Source: Longimicrobium sp. (GTDB taxonomy: Bacteria > Gemmatimonadota > Gemmatimonadetes > Longimicrobiales > Longimicrobiaceae). From it: a stretch of 42,403 bases of DNA. The notes under the pieces are model-generated. The model saw only the letters and a program-made list of their open reading frames with translations. It made no database searches and was not told the DNA's origin. The position numbers and the translations under genes are program-made. Where the stretch lies: NCBI GenBank assembly GCA_036389795.1, contig DASVWD010000010.1:1-42403 (forward strand), given 5' to 3'. This document shows positions 30,810 to 41,690 of this stretch, piece after piece. Position 1 is the stretch's first letter, and each line of letters opens with the position of its first letter.

Positions 30810-31904
30810 ATGTCGACCGTCCTGACCCCCCCGGCCGAGGCCGGCGAGATCCTCAGAGACGTACAGGTCCCCGCGGTCGCGCCGGGTCCGGGCCGGATCG
30901 TGCTGGCCGCGGACGAGGTGGAGGAGATCCGCGAGCTGCTGGCCGGCCTGACCCGGCGGTACTCCACCCCGGAGGACCCCCGGTTCCTGGAAGAGGCCGA
31001 CATCGCCGCCCACGACCTCCCCGTGCGCGTGCGCAGGGAGCTGCGCGCCTTCCGCCTGCACGAGCCGGACTCGGCGCTCCTCGTCGTCTCGGGGTGGCCG
31101 GTGGACCAGGAGCGGATCGGCCGCACCCCGGCGCACTGGAAGGTGAAGGAGCCGGAGAACCGCACGCTGGAGGAGGAGATGCTCCTGGTGCTCTTGGGCT
31201 CGCTCCTGGGCGACGTGATCGGGTGGAGCACGCAGCAGGACGGGCGGATGGTGCACGACATCCTCCCGATCAAGGGGCACGAGCAGGAGCAGCTGGGAAG
31301 CGGGAGCGAGGTGCTGCTGACCTGGCACGTGGAGGACGCCTTCCACCCCTACCGCGGCGACTACATCGGGCTGATGTGCCTGCGCAACCCCGACCGCGTC
31401 CCCACCACCTTCGCGCCGGTGAGGAAGGCGCGGGTCACCCCCGAGGAGTTCCGCCTCCTCTCCGAGCCGCACTTCGTCATCCGCCCCGACGAGAGCCACC
31501 TTCCCAAGAACCGGGGGGCCGGCCCGGTGAACCCGCTGATCGAGCGCGCCTACACCAAGATCATGCGGATGAAGGACTCGCCCGAGCGCATCCCCGTCCT
31601 CTTCGGCGACCCGTCCGCGCCCTACCTGCGGATGGACCCCTACTTCATGGACCCGGCCGACGACCCCCGGGCGCAGGCGGCGCTGGACGCGGTGGTGGGG
31701 CGGATGGACCGGGCGCTGGAGGACCAGGTGCTGGAGCCGGGAGACATCTGCTTCATCGACAACTTCCAGGGGGTGCACGGGCGCAAGCCGTTCCGCGCCC
31801 GCTTCGACGGCACCGACCGCTGGCTGAAGCGCATCAACATCGCCCGCGACCTGCGCAAGTCCCGCGACGCGCGCGAGGCCGCCGGCTCGCGGCTCCTGTA
31901 CTGA
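30810..31904 (+). CDS. Fe(II)/2-oxoglutarate arginine beta-hydroxylase-like enzyme (VioC family)
   Basis: A 364-residue non-heme iron oxygenase of the clavaminate-synthase-like group. The facial triad is H173-x-E175 in TWHVEDAF, the HxE form characteristic of VioC, with the distal H323 in GVHGRKPF. The 2OG-binding arginine is in the DRWLKRINI segment (about 336-344). The stretch LLGDVIGWSTQQDG (132-145) and DILPIKG (150-156) closely resemble VioC, which hydroxylates free L-arginine at C3. Together with the VioD-like gene upstream it would make capreomycidine from arginine. Relatives include OrfP (streptothricin) and GntD (acting on enduracididine), so arginine as substrate is likely but not certain. 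Confidence 0.87.
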   Translation: MSTVLTPPAEAGEILRDVQVPAVAPGPGRIVLAADEVEEIRELLAGLTRRYSTPEDPRFLEEADIAAHDLPVRVRRELRAFRLHEPDSALLVVSGWPVDQERIGRTPAHWKVKEPENRTLEEEMLLVLLGSLLGDVIGWSTQQDGRMVHDILPIKGHEQEQLGSGSEVLLTWHVEDAFHPYRGDYIGLMCLRNPDRVPTTFAPVRKARVTPEEFRLLSEPHFVIRPDESHLPKNRGAGPVNPLIERAYTKIMRMKDSPERIPVLFGDPSAPYLRMDPYFMDPADDPRAQAALDAVVGRMDRALEDQVLEPGDICFIDNFQGVHGRKPFRARFDGTDRWLKRINIARDLRKSRDAREAAGSRLLY

Positions 31905-31986
31905 TCATGCGCACCCCGACCCCGGCGCGCGCCCCGCGCGCCTCCCGCCCACGCGGCGCCGCGCGGCGCCGCGGAGGAGAACGGCC

Positions 31987-33654
31987 ATGAAGCTGCTCGC
32001 GTTCCTGCTGCGCAACTCGCCGCGCACCGTGGTGGTGGCCATGGTGGCGGGCGTCGTCAGCGGCCTCGCCCACACGGGGCTGCTGGCGCTGATCAACCGC
32101 GCCCTGCACGAGCCCCCCACCACCGCGCTGATCCGGACGTTCGTGGCGGTGCTGCTCGTCCTCCCGCTCCTGCGCATCGCCTCCACGTACGTGCTGACGC
32201 TGCTGGGGCAGCGCGCCGTGATGCGCCTGCGCCTGCAGCTCGCGCGCGCCATCCTGGACGCGCCGCTGGCGCGGCTGGAGGAGCTGGGGGCCCACCGGCT
32301 CCTGGCCACCATCAACGACGACGCCAGCGCCATCGTGGTGGCGCTGCGCATGGTCCCCGCGGTCCTGGCCGACCTGGCCATCGTGGTGGGCGGGCTGGCG
32401 TACCTGTGGTGGCTGTCGCTCCCCGTCTTCCTGATCTTCCTGGCGTGCCTGGTGGTGGGGGTGGCCACCTACCAGTACCCGCTGGCAAAGGGGGCCGCGT
32501 ACCAGCGGAAGGTGCGCGCCGAGGCGGACCGGCTGTGGGTGGACCTGCGCGGGCTGATCGACGGGATGAAGGAGCTGAAGCTGCACACGGGGCGGCGCGA
32601 GGCGCTGCTCAAGCGGATGGACGAGACGGGAGACCGGGCGCGGCGGCTGAACCTGCGGGCGGTCCTCTGCTTCCACGCGGCGGCCGGGTGGGGGCAGGTG
32701 CTGGTCTTCGGGATGATCGGGGTGATCCTCTTCGCGCGCCCCGGCGGCGGGACGCTGGACGCGGAGGCGCTCACCGGGTACGTGCTGGTGATCCTCTACC
32801 TGACCGGCCCGATCGAGGGGCTGCTGAACAGCGTCGCCGGGCTGAACGGGGCGCGGGTGGCCATGGACCGGGTGAAGGAGGTGGGCGTCTCGCTGGAGGA
32901 GGCCGCCCCCGCCCCGGCCGCCGACGCGGCGCTCCTCCCCCTCCCGCACGAGGGGCAGTCGCTGGAGCTGGTGGACGTGGCGCACCGCTACGGCGGGCAG
33001 GAGGGCGAGAGCCCGTTCGTCCTGGGGCCGCTGGCGCTGCGGGTGCGGCCCGGGGAGCTGGTGTTCGTCACCGGCGGCAACGGGAGCGGGAAGACCACGC
33101 TGGCCAAGGTGCTGGCGGGGCTGTACGCCCCCGCCGCCGGCGAGGTGCGCATCGGCGGGCGGGTGGTGACCGACGAGAACCGGCGCGAGTTCCTGGACCG
33201 CTTCTCGGTGGTGTTCTCGGATTTCTTCCTCTTCGACTCGCTGCTGGGGCTGGAGGCCGAGGGGCTGGACGAGCGCGCGCGGGAGTGGCTGCAGAAGCTC
33301 CAGCTGGACGACAAGGTGCGGGTGGAGGACGGCCGCTTCTCCACCACGGCGCTCTCGCGCGGGCAGCGCAAGCGGCTGGCGCTGCTCACCGCGTACCTGG
33401 AGGACCGCCCCATCTACATCTTCGACGAGTGGGCGGCGGACCAGGACCCGCAGTTCAAGGAGGTCTTCTACCGCGAGCTCCTCCCCGAGCTGGCCGCCCG
33501 GGGGAAGGCGGTGGTGGTGATCAGCCACGACGACCGCTACTACCACCTGGCGCACCGCGTGGTGAAGCTGGACTACGGGCGCATCGTCCCCGTGGAGCGC
33601 GCCGGCGAGGTGGCGCTCCCGGGGCTGGCCGTCCTCCCGGCCGCGGCGGGGTAG
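31987..33654 (+). CDS. Cyclic-peptide/siderophore-type ABC exporter (SyrD/PvdE family)
   Basis: A 555-residue half-transporter. Six membrane helices lie in about 15-290 (for example [20 protein letters not shown] and [20 protein letters not shown]). The ATPase domain (about 325-540) has Walker [10 protein letters not shown] (363-371), signature LSRGQ (456-460), Walker B IYIFDE (476-481) with the family-typical [10 protein letters not shown], and switch H514. It probably functions as a homodimer that exports the lipopeptide or its precursor across the inner membrane. GGAGGAGAA precedes the ATG. The NRPS gene starts one base after its stop. Confidence 0.94.
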   Translation: MKLLAFLLRNSPRTVVVAMVAGVVSGLAHTGLLALINRALHEPPTTALIRTFVAVLLVLPLLRIASTYVLTLLGQRAVMRLRLQLARAILDAPLARLEELGAHRLLATINDDASAIVVALRMVPAVLADLAIVVGGLAYLWWLSLPVFLIFLACLVVGVATYQYPLAKGAAYQRKVRAEADRLWVDLRGLIDGMKELKLHTGRREALLKRMDETGDRARRLNLRAVLCFHAAAGWGQVLVFGMIGVILFARPGGGTLDAEALTGYVLVILYLTGPIEGLLNSVAGLNGARVAMDRVKEVGVSLEEAAPAPAADAALLPLPHEGQSLELVDVAHRYGGQEGESPFVLGPLALRVRPGELVFVTGGNGSGKTTLAKVLAGLYAPAAGEVRIGGRVVTDENRREFLDRFSVVFSDFFLFDSLLGLEAEGLDERAREWLQKLQLDDKVRVEDGRFSTTALSRGQRKRLALLTAYLEDRPIYIFDEWAADQDPQFKEVFYRELLPELAARGKAVVVISHDDRYYHLAHRVVKLDYGRIVPVERAGEVALPGLAVLPAAAG

Positions 33655-33655
33655 G

Positions 33656-36600
33656 GTGCCCGTGCGCGGGCCGCGCGACGCGGCGACGCTGGGGGAGCTC
33701 CTGCGCTGGCGGGCGGAGCGCACCCCCGACCGCCTGGCGTACACCTTCCTGGTGGACGGCGAGGAGGCCGAGGCGCGCCTGACCTACGGCGAGCTGGACC
33801 GGCGCGCGCGCGCGGTGGCGGCGCGGCTGCAGGAGATGGACGCCGCCGGGGAGCGGGCCCTCCTCCTGTATCCCCCCGGGATCGACTACATCGCGGGGTT
33901 CTTCGGCTGCCTGTACGCGGGGGTGGTGGCGGTCCCGGTGTACCCGCCGCGCGCCAACCGGACGCTGGAGCGGCTGGAGGCGATCGCCGCCGACGCGCGC
34001 CCGGCGCTGGCGCTGGCCGCGCCGGAGCTGCTGCGCGCCGCCGACGGGCTGGTGGGAGACACCCCGGCGCTCGCGGCGGTGCGGTGGATGGCCACGGCCG
34101 ACCTCCCGGACGCCCTGGCCGACGAGTGGGCGCCCCGGCCGCTGGACGAGGGGGTCCCCGCCTTCCTGCAGTACACCTCGGGGTCCACCTCCACGCCGCG
34201 CGGGGTGATGCTCTCGCACGGCAACCTGCTGCACAACCTGGGGCTGATCCACGCCTTCTTCGGGCACTCCGAGGAGTCGCGGGTGGTGGTCTGGCTCCCG
34301 CCGTACCACGACATGGGGCTGATCGGCGGGATCCTGCAGCCCTTCTACGGCGGGTACCCGGCGGTGCTGATGCCGCCGGTCGCCTTCCTGCAGCGGCCGC
34401 TGCGCTGGCTGCAGGCGGTCTCGCGCCACCGCGGCACCACCAGCGGCGGGCCGAACTTCGCCTACGAGCTGTGCGTGCAGAAGATCGGGCCCGAGGAGCG
34501 CGCGGGGCTCGACCTGGGGTGCTGGGAGATCGCCTTCAACGGCGCCGAGCCGGTGCGGGCGGAGACCATGGACGCCTTCGCCGAGGCGTTCGCGCCCTGC
34601 GGCTTCCGGCGCGAGGCGTTCTACCCCTGCTACGGCCTGGCCGAGTCCACGCTGATCGTCACCGGGAGCCGGCCGGGCGCGGGGTACCGCGCGCGGCGGA
34701 TGGACGCCGAGGCGCTGGCCGCGCACCGCGTGGCCGACGCGGCCCCCGGCGCGCCGGGCGCGCGGACGCTGGTGGGGAGCGGGCGGGGCGCGGCCGGGCA
34801 GCGGCTCGCCATCGTCGACCCCGAGACGGGGGTGCCCTGCGCGGCGGACCGGGTGGGGGAGATCTGGGTGGCCGGGCCCAGCGTGGCGCGCGGCTACTGG
34901 GCGAGGCCCGAGAAGACGGCGGAGGTGTTCGGGGCCCGCCTGGCCGGCACCGGCGAGGGGCCCTTCCTGCGCACGGGCGACCTGGGGTTCCTGGCCGACG
35001 ACGGCGAGCTGTTCGTCACCGGGCGGATCAAGGACCTGGTGATCATCCGCGGGCGCAACCACTACCCGCACGACCTGGAGGCCGCGGCCGGCGGCAGCCA
35101 CCCCGCGCTGCAGCCCGGCAAGGGCGCCGCCTTCGCGCTGGACGACGGCGGCGAGGAGCGGCTGGTGGTGCTGCACGAGGTGCGGCGCCAGGCGATGCGC
35201 GCGGCGCTGGACGACGTCCCCGGCGCGGTGCGGCGGGCGCTGGCGCTGGAGCACGGGGTGCGGGTGCACGCGGTGGGGCTCCTCCCGCCGGGCGCCATCC
35301 CCCGCACCTCCAGCGGCAAGACGCAGCGCGTGGCCTGCCGCGAGAGCTTCGTGGCCGGCGAGTTCCCCTTCCTCCTCCTCGACGTCCTGGACGGCGCGGC
35401 CGAGGCGGCCCCGGCGGGCGGCGCGGGTGGGCGGGAGCTCACCCGCGAGCTGCTGGAGGCGGCGGAGGCGGGGGAGCGGCGGGAGATGGCGACCGCCTGG
35501 CTGGAGGAGTGCCTCCTCCGCTCCGCCGGGATCCGCGTCGCGCCCGAGGATCGGAACCAGCCGCTGGCGGCGCTGGGGATCGACTCGCTGGGCGCGGCGG
35601 CGCTGGCCTCCGCGCTGGAAACGGAGCTGGGGGTGCGCGTCTCCCCCGCGCGCGTCCTGGAAGCCGACGGGGTGGAGCAGCTCGCGCTCGAGGTCCTGGC
35701 GGCGCTCCTCCTCCCGCCCCCGGCCGACGAGGAGGGCAATCGGGAGCCGGCGGGCGAGGCGGGGCTTCCCTCCTTCGCGCAGGAGCGGCTCTGGCTGCTG
35801 GACCGGCTGCGGTCGGGAGACCCGTCGTACGTGGTGGCCGGCGCGGTGGAGCTGCGCGGCCGGCTGGACGCGGAGGCGCTCCGGCGGGCGCTGGACGAGT
35901 CGGCGCGGCGCCACGACGCGCTGCGCCTGCGCTTCTCGGCCGAGGGCGGGCGGGTGATGGCGCGCGTGGCGGAGGCCGGGCCCGTCCCCTTCGAGACCGT
36001 CGACCTGGGCGCGCTGGAGGCCGGCGAGCGGCGGCGGACCGCCCGCGCCCTGGCGGCCGCGCTCGCGCGCGAGCCGTTCGACCTGGAGGCCGGCCCACTC
36101 CTGCGCGCGCGGCTCCTCCGCCTGGGCGCGGAGCTGCACCGCCTGGTGCTGGCGACGCACCACGCGGCGTGCGACGGGTGGTCGGCCGGGGTGCTGCTGC
36201 GCGAGATCGCGGCGCTGTACGGGGCGTTCGCGGCGGGCGGCCCCTCGCCCTTCTCCGCCCCGGCCCCGCGGGTGCTGGAGGCGGCGGCCCGGCGGCGCGC
36301 GGCGCTCACCCCCGAGCGGGCGGCGCGGCAGGTGGACTACTGGCGCGCCCGGCTGGCCGGCGCCGCGCCCCTCGAGCTGCCCGCCGACCGCCCGCGCCCC
36401 GCGGCCCCGGCGCCGGACGGCGCGCTCCACCGCTTCGGGCTCTGTCCGGCGCTCGCCGGGCGGCTGCGGGCGCTGGGGCGGGCCGAGGGCGCCACGCTCT
36501 TCACCGTGCTCCTCGCCGCCTTCCAGGCGCTGCTGGCGCGCCACGCGGGCCAGGACGACGTGGTGGTCGGCTCGCCCGCCGCCGGGCGCGACGCGCCGGA

Positions 36601-39600
36601 GCTGCGCGACGCGCTGGGGTGCTGGATCAACCCGCTGGCGCTGCGCACCGACCTGTCGGGGGCGCCAACCGTGCGCGAGGCGGTGCGGCGGGCGCGGGCC
36701 ACGCTGCTGGGCGCGCTGGAGCACGCCGACGTCCCGTTCGAGCGGCTGGTGGAGGAGCTCCGGCCGGAGCGCGGCCCCGGGCGCCACCCCTGGTTCGGGG
36801 TGCTCTTCGCCTTCCACGCCGGGACGCTGGCGCCCGCCGCCCTCCCCGGCCTGCAGCTCCGCCCGCGGCTGATCGACAACGGCACCTCCAAGTACGACCT
36901 GAGCCTGCACGCGGGCGAGCGCCCGGACGGCGGGGTGTGGGCGGCGCTGGAGTACGCCGCCGCCCTCTTCGACCGGGCGACGGCGGCGCGGATGGCCGGG
37001 CAGCTCAGGCGGCTGCTGGAGGGGATGGCCGCCGCGCCCGACGCGCCGCTGGCGGAGATCGGGATGATGGGCGAGCCGGAGCGGCGGCGCGTGCTGGCGG
37101 AGTGGAACGCCACCGAGCGGAACTATCCGTCCGCCTGCATCCACCAGCTCTTCGCAGCGCAGGCCGCGCGCACGCCGGACGCGGTGGCGGTGGAGTCCGG
37201 CGGGCGCGCGCTCACCTACGCGGAGCTGGACTGCCGGGCGAACCGGGTGGCGCGCGCGCTCCGCCGCCTGGGCGTGGGGCCCGACGTGCCGGTGGGCGTC
37301 TGCGTGGAGCGCGGGGTGGAGCTGCCGGCGGCGGTGCTGGGGGTGCTGAAGGCGGGCGGCGCGTACGTGCCGCTGGATCCCTCCTACCCGCTCGAGCGGC
37401 TGGAGTACATGCTGGCCGACTCGGGGGCGCGGGTGCTGGTGACGGAGTCCGGGCTTCCCCTCGCCGGGGAGCGCCCCGGGGTGGAGACCCTCCTCCTGGA
37501 CCGCGACGCGGAGTGGCCGGCGGCCGGCGGCGGCGCCGACCCGGAGTCCGGCGCGGGGCCGGCGAACCTCGCGTACGTCATCTACACCTCCGGCTCCACC
37601 GGGCGCCCCAAGGGGGTGATGAACCCGCACGGCGCCGTGGTAAACCTCCTCGCCGCCTTCGCCGCCGACCTCGCCCTGGCGGCGGACGACGTCCTGCTGG
37701 CGGTGACCCCGCTCTCCTTCGACATCGCCGCGCTGGAGCTGTTCCTCCCGCTCGCGGTCGGCGCGAAGGTGGTGGTCGCGCCGCGCGAGACGGTGGCGGA
37801 CGGCCGGCGGCTGGCGGCGCTCCTCGCGTCGTCCGGGGCCACGGCGATGCAGGCCACGCCCTCGGGGTGGCAGCTGCTGCTGGACGGCGGCTGGAAGGGC
37901 GACGCGAGGCTGAAGGCGCTCTGCGGCGGCGAGGCGCTGGCGCCGGAGCTGGCGGCGGAGCTGGCGCGCCGCGCGGGCGCCGCGTGGAACGTCTACGGGC
38001 CCACGGAGACGACCGTCTGGTCGACGGCGGCGCGGCTGGACGCCTCCGGCGGGCGGGTGACGATCGGCGCGCCGCTGGCGAACACGCGGGTCTACGTCCT
38101 CGACGGGGCGATGCGTCCCGTCCCCGCCGGCGTCCCCGGGACGCTGTACATCGGCGGCCACGGGGTGGCGCGGGGGTACTGGCGCCGCCCCGCGCTCACC
38201 GCCGCGCGCTTCCTCCCCGACCCGTTCGGCGAGCCCGGCGGGCGGCTGTACGACACCGGCGACCGCGTCCGCTGGCTGGGCGGCGGGACGCTGCAGTTCC
38301 TGGGGCGCGCCGACGAGCAGGTGAAGGTGCGCGGCCACCGCGTCGAGCCGGGCGAGGTGGAGGCGGCGCTGCGCGCCCACCCCGGCGTGCACCAGGCCGC
38401 GGTGGCGGCGCGCGACGACGGCGCGGGGACGCGGCTGGTGGCGTACGTGACGCGCAAGGGCGCCGGCTTCGACCCCGCCGGGCTGCGCCGCTTCCTCCGC
38501 GAGCGCCTCCCCGAGCCGATGGTCCCCGCCGACTTCGTGGAGCTCGAGGCGCTGCCGCGCACGCCCAGCGGCAAGCTCGACCGCCGCGCCCTCCCCGCGC
38601 CCCCGCGCCCGGAGGCGGAGGGCGGCGCCGCGCCCCGCACGCCGGTGGAGGAGGTGCTGGCCGGGATCTGGGCGGAGCTGCTGGGGGTCGACCGGGTGGA
38701 CCGCGGCGCGGACTTCTTCGCGCTCGGCGGGCACTCGCTCCTGGCCGGGCGGCTGGTGGCGCGGGTGCAGGAGGCGCTCGGGGTGGAGGTTCCCCTGCGC
38801 GCGGTCTTCGAGGGGACAACGCTGGAGGCGTTCGCCCGCGCGGTGCGCGAGGCGGCGGAGGGCGGCGAGGACGGGGCGCGGGCGGCGCTGGTGCCGGCCG
38901 GGCGCGACGGCCCGCTCCCGCTCTCCTCGTCGCAGGAGCGGCTCTGGTTCCTGGACCGGCTGCGGCCGGGGAACGCGGCCTACCACCTCCCCGGGGCGGT
39001 GCGGCTGTGCGGCGCGCTGGACGAGGGCGCGCTCAGGCGCAGCATGGACGAGCTGGTGGGGCGGCACGAGGCGCTGCGCACCTCCTTCGGCGTGGCGGAA
39101 GGGCGCCCCGTGCAGCGCGTGCACCCGCCCCGGCCGCTGGAGCTTCCCCTGGTGGACCTCTCCGGGCTGGACGCCCCCGCCCGCGAGCCCGAGGCCGCGC
39201 GCATCGGCGCCGCCGAGGCGCGGAGCCCCTTCGACCTGGCGCGCGCGCCGCTGCTGCGCGCGCGTCTGCTCCGCCTCTCCGGGAGCGAGCACGTCCTCCT
39301 CCTCACCCCGCACCACATCGTCTGCGACGGCTGGTCGCTGGGGGTGCTGGCGCGCGAGCTGGGGGAGCTGTACGCGGCCTTCGTCCAGGGGCGCCCGTCG
39401 CCGCTGGCGCCGCTCCCCCTCCAGTACGCGGACTACGCGGTGTGGCAGCGCGGGCGGCTGGCCTCCGGCGCGCTGGCCGGGCAGCTGGCGCACTGGACGG
39501 AGCGGCTGCGCGCCGCCCCCGGCGGCGGGGGGCTCGCCCCCGACCGGCCGCGCCCCGCCGTCCCCTCCTTCCGCGGCGCGCAGCACGCCGGGATGCTCCC

Positions 39601-40321
39601 CGCCGAGACGGCCGCGGCGCTGCGCCGGGTGGGGCGCGAGGAGCGGGCGACCCCCTTCATGGTGCTCCTGGCCGTCTTCCAGGCGGTGCTGCACGTCCGC
39701 ACGGGGGGCGAGCGGATCGTGGTGGGGACCGACGTGGCCAGCCGCGGCGACGAGCGGCTGGACGGGGTGGTGGGCCACTTCGTCAACCAGCTGGTCCTCT
39801 CCGCCGACCTGTCGGGGAACCCCACCTTCCGCGAGGTGCTGCGGCGCGCGCGGGAGGGCACGCTGGCGGCGTACGCGCACCAGGAGCTGCCGTTCAACAC
39901 CCTGGTCGAGGCGCTCAACCCCGCGCGCGACGCGGGGCGCAACCCCCTCTTCCAGACCATGCTGGTGCTGGACGCGGCGCCGATCTCCCTTCCCGCGCTC
40001 CCCACGCTGGCGATGGAGCTGGTCCCGGTGCCGCTCACCGCCGCGCCGTTCGACCTGTCGCTCCTGGTCTCGGAGGAGGCGGGCGGCTTCCGCTGCCTGT
40101 GGCGCTACAGCACCGACCTCTTCCGGGCGTCCACCATCGCCGCGCTGGCGGAGCAGTTCCAGGCCGTCGCCGCGGCGGCCGCCGCCGACCCCGACGCGCG
40201 CCTGGACGCCCTGGCCGCGCGCCTGGCGGCCGCCGAGGCCGAGCGGCTGGGAAACGAGCTGGAGCGGCTGCGCACGCTCCGCCTGCAGAAGTTCGGCGCG
40301 CTGCAGCCGCAGGAGCACTGA
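33656..40321 (+). CDS. Nonribosomal peptide synthetase FAAL-ACP-C-A-PCP-C, lipopeptide initiation
   Basis: A 2221-residue assembly-line protein. Order: fatty acyl-AMP ligase (about 1-590; [31 protein letters not shown]); carrier with LGIDSLG (S644); condensation domain with HHAACDG (H835-G841), accepting a fatty acyl donor; adenylation domain (about 1162-1645; [11 protein letters not shown] at 1310, [12 protein letters not shown] at about 1636); peptidyl carrier with GGHSL (S1694); second condensation domain with HHIVCDG (1886-1892); and a helical tail. The A-domain pocket read by eye is D-I-L-Q-L-G-V-V-W-K, very close to the glycine code DILQLGLIWK. So it makes acyl-Gly. There is no A domain after the last C, so it condenses with an amino acid held by the next protein. 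GTG 33656 is the start. No epimerase or thioesterase is present. Confidence 0.95.
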   Translation: MPVRGPRDAATLGELLRWRAERTPDRLAYTFLVDGEEAEARLTYGELDRRARAVAARLQEMDAAGERALLLYPPGIDYIAGFFGCLYAGVVAVPVYPPRANRTLERLEAIAADARPALALAAPELLRAADGLVGDTPALAAVRWMATADLPDALADEWAPRPLDEGVPAFLQYTSGSTSTPRGVMLSHGNLLHNLGLIHAFFGHSEESRVVVWLPPYHDMGLIGGILQPFYGGYPAVLMPPVAFLQRPLRWLQAVSRHRGTTSGGPNFAYELCVQKIGPEERAGLDLGCWEIAFNGAEPVRAETMDAFAEAFAPCGFRREAFYPCYGLAESTLIVTGSRPGAGYRARRMDAEALAAHRVADAAPGAPGARTLVGSGRGAAGQRLAIVDPETGVPCAADRVGEIWVAGPSVARGYWARPEKTAEVFGARLAGTGEGPFLRTGDLGFLADDGELFVTGRIKDLVIIRGRNHYPHDLEAAAGGSHPALQPGKGAAFALDDGGEERLVVLHEVRRQAMRAALDDVPGAVRRALALEHGVRVHAVGLLPPGAIPRTSSGKTQRVACRESFVAGEFPFLLLDVLDGAAEAAPAGGAGGRELTRELLEAAEAGERREMATAWLEECLLRSAGIRVAPEDRNQPLAALGIDSLGAAALASALETELGVRVSPARVLEADGVEQLALEVLAALLLPPPADEEGNREPAGEAGLPSFAQERLWLLDRLRSGDPSYVVAGAVELRGRLDAEALRRALDESARRHDALRLRFSAEGGRVMARVAEAGPVPFETVDLGALEAGERRRTARALAAALAREPFDLEAGPLLRARLLRLGAELHRLVLATHHAACDGWSAGVLLREIAALYGAFAAGGPSPFSAPAPRVLEAAARRRAALTPERAARQVDYWRARLAGAAPLELPADRPRPAAPAPDGALHRFGLCPALAGRLRALGRAEGATLFTVLLAAFQALLARHAGQDDVVVGSPAAGRDAPELRDALGCWINPLALRTDLSGAPTVREAVRRARATLLGALEHADVPFERLVEELRPERGPGRHPWFGVLFAFHAGTLAPAALPGLQLRPRLIDNGTSKYDLSLHAGERPDGGVWAALEYAAALFDRATAARMAGQLRRLLEGMAAAPDAPLAEIGMMGEPERRRVLAEWNATERNYPSACIHQLFAAQAARTPDAVAVESGGRALTYAELDCRANRVARALRRLGVGPDVPVGVCVERGVELPAAVLGVLKAGGAYVPLDPSYPLERLEYMLADSGARVLVTESGLPLAGERPGVETLLLDRDAEWPAAGGGADPESGAGPANLAYVIYTSGSTGRPKGVMNPHGAVVNLLAAFAADLALAADDVLLAVTPLSFDIAALELFLPLAVGAKVVVAPRETVADGRRLAALLASSGATAMQATPSGWQLLLDGGWKGDARLKALCGGEALAPELAAELARRAGAAWNVYGPTETTVWSTAARLDASGGRVTIGAPLANTRVYVLDGAMRPVPAGVPGTLYIGGHGVARGYWRRPALTAARFLPDPFGEPGGRLYDTGDRVRWLGGGTLQFLGRADEQVKVRGHRVEPGEVEAALRAHPGVHQAAVAARDDGAGTRLVAYVTRKGAGFDPAGLRRFLRERLPEPMVPADFVELEALPRTPSGKLDRRALPAPPRPEAEGGAAPRTPVEEVLAGIWAELLGVDRVDRGADFFALGGHSLLAGRLVARVQEALGVEVPLRAVFEGTTLEAFARAVREAAEGGEDGARAALVPAGRDGPLPLSSSQERLWFLDRLRPGNAAYHLPGAVRLCGALDEGALRRSMDELVGRHEALRTSFGVAEGRPVQRVHPPRPLELPLVDLSGLDAPAREPEAARIGAAEARSPFDLARAPLLRARLLRLSGSEHVLLLTPHHIVCDGWSLGVLARELGELYAAFVQGRPSPLAPLPLQYADYAVWQRGRLASGALAGQLAHWTERLRAAPGGGGLAPDRPRPAVPSFRGAQHAGMLPAETAAALRRVGREERATPFMVLLAVFQAVLHVRTGGERIVVGTDVASRGDERLDGVVGHFVNQLVLSADLSGNPTFREVLRRAREGTLAAYAHQELPFNTLVEALNPARDAGRNPLFQTMLVLDAAPISLPALPTLAMELVPVPLTAAPFDLSLLVSEEAGGFRCLWRYSTDLFRASTIAALAEQFQAVAAAAAADPDARLDALAARLAAAEAERLGNELERLRTLRLQKFGALQPQEH

Positions 40322-40359
40322 TCCGGCCCGGGCGCCGCATCGACGCTCCGAACGGCCTG

Positions 40360-40455
40360 GGCTCACACAGAGGACGCAGAGGACACAGGAGATTACGGAG
40401 GGAGCTTCATCGCGTCCGCCGTTCCCCTGGACCCCCTGTGCCCTCTGTGTGAGCC
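40360..40455. repeat. CACAGAGGA-type palindromic repeat (family R4), copy 4, inside the NRPS operon
   Basis: GGCTCACACAGAGGACGCAG on the left faces CCCTCTGTGTGAGCC on the right. It sits between the first NRPS and the hydroxylase gene, where the cluster is otherwise tightly packed. Confidence 0.8.
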
Positions 40456-40617
40456 AACCGCCGGGCGCGCGAGCGCACCGGGGCAGGTGATGGAAGACCG
40501 TCGTCCGCGGCAGAGGTGCGCGGACGGCGGAATGGCGTCCGATCCACCGCGGGAACCCGATCTCCCCCCGCCGTCCGACGGGACGGCACCCTCGACCGAT
40601 CCGGAAGGAGTCCGGCC

Positions 40618-41685
40618 ATGGAGCGGCCCCCCCTCGCACCCAGGCAGCTTCCCATCCCCGGCCGCGCGGCCCGCGGCCTGGCGGCGGAAGAGCTGGTCCG
40701 CGCCGAGCCCCCGGCCCCGGGCACCACGCTGCCGCTGGTCTTCCGGCCGGCCACGCCCGGCGTGGACCCGGTGGAGTGGGCGCGCGCCCACCGCGAGCGG
40801 GTGCAGGCGGCGCTCGACCAGCACGGCGGCGTCCTCCTGCGCGGCTTCGGCGTGGGCGGGGCGGAGGAGCTGGAGCGCTTCACCGAGGCGGTCTCGGGGG
40901 GCGCGCTCCCGTACCGCGAGCGCTCGTCGCCGCGCACGCGGGTGGCGGGGAAGGTCTACACCTCCACCGACCACCCGCCCGACCAGAGCATCTTCCTGCA
41001 CAACGAGCAGTCGTACAACCTCACCTTCCCGCTCAAGATCCTCTTCCTCTGCGTGACTCCCGCCGAGGAGGGCGGCGCCACCCCGATCGCCGACGTGCGC
41101 CAGGTCTACCGCCTGCTCGACCCGGAGCTGCGCCGCCCGTTCGAGGAGATGGGCTACATGTACGTGCGCAACTTCGGGACGGGGCTGGGGCTGTCGTGGC
41201 GCGACGCCTTCCAGACCGACGACCCGGCCGAGGTGGAGGCGTACTGCCGCGAGAACCGCATCGACTTCGAGTGGCGCGGGCCCGAGCGACTGCGCACCCG
41301 CCAGGTGCGCCCCGCGGCGGCGCTCCATCCGCGCACCGGCGAGCCGGTGTGGTTCAACCACGCCACCTTCTTCCACGCCAGCACGCTGGACCCGCGCACG
41401 CGCGACGTGCTGATGGCCGCGCTCCCCGAGGAGGACCTCCCCAACCACACCTACTACGGCGACGGCTCGCCGATCCCGCCGGAGGTGATGGACGCGCTCC
41501 GCGACGCCTACCAGCGGGCGACGGTGCGCTTCGAGTGGGAGGCGGGCGACCTGCTGGTGCTGGACAACATGCTGGCGGCGCACGCCCGCGACCCGTTCCG
41601 CGGCCCGCGCCGCGTGCTCACGGCGATGGCCGACCCCTGCCACTGGGACAGCGTCTCTCCCGTCGCCTCCCCCGCCCGCGCGTGA
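40618..41685 (+). CDS. SyrP-type Fe(II)/2-oxoglutarate hydroxylase (TauD/TfdA family), tailoring enzyme
   Basis: A 355-residue oxygenase. The triad is H128-x-E130 in FLHNEQSYNLTFP with distal H322 in LAAHARDPF; the following R331/R332 would bind 2-oxoglutarate. The segment KILFLCVTPAEEGGATPIAD (140-159) is typical of the SyrP group, which hydroxylates amino acids at the beta carbon while bound to an NRPS carrier. AAGGAG lies eight bases before the ATG. It stands between an NRPS ending in a C domain and one beginning with a degenerate C domain, the arrangement described for stand-alone aspartyl beta-hydroxylases and 'interface' domains. The residue modified is the one activated by the next module; aspartate is possible but unproven. 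Confidence 0.9.
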   Translation: MERPPLAPRQLPIPGRAARGLAAEELVRAEPPAPGTTLPLVFRPATPGVDPVEWARAHRERVQAALDQHGGVLLRGFGVGGAEELERFTEAVSGGALPYRERSSPRTRVAGKVYTSTDHPPDQSIFLHNEQSYNLTFPLKILFLCVTPAEEGGATPIADVRQVYRLLDPELRRPFEEMGYMYVRNFGTGLGLSWRDAFQTDDPAEVEAYCRENRIDFEWRGPERLRTRQVRPAAALHPRTGEPVWFNHATFFHASTLDPRTRDVLMAALPEEDLPNHTYYGDGSPIPPEVMDALRDAYQRATVRFEWEAGDLLVLDNMLAAHARDPFRGPRRVLTAMADPCHWDSVSPVASPARA

Positions 41686-41690
41686 CGGCC

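Noticed and set aside
33521..40639. A 2372-codon open frame antisense to the first NRPS
   Set aside because: It is the GC-skew shadow of the NRPS: the sense frame has clear FAAL, C, A and carrier motifs, and the antisense product is low-complexity Arg/Pro/Gly/His sequence without domains.
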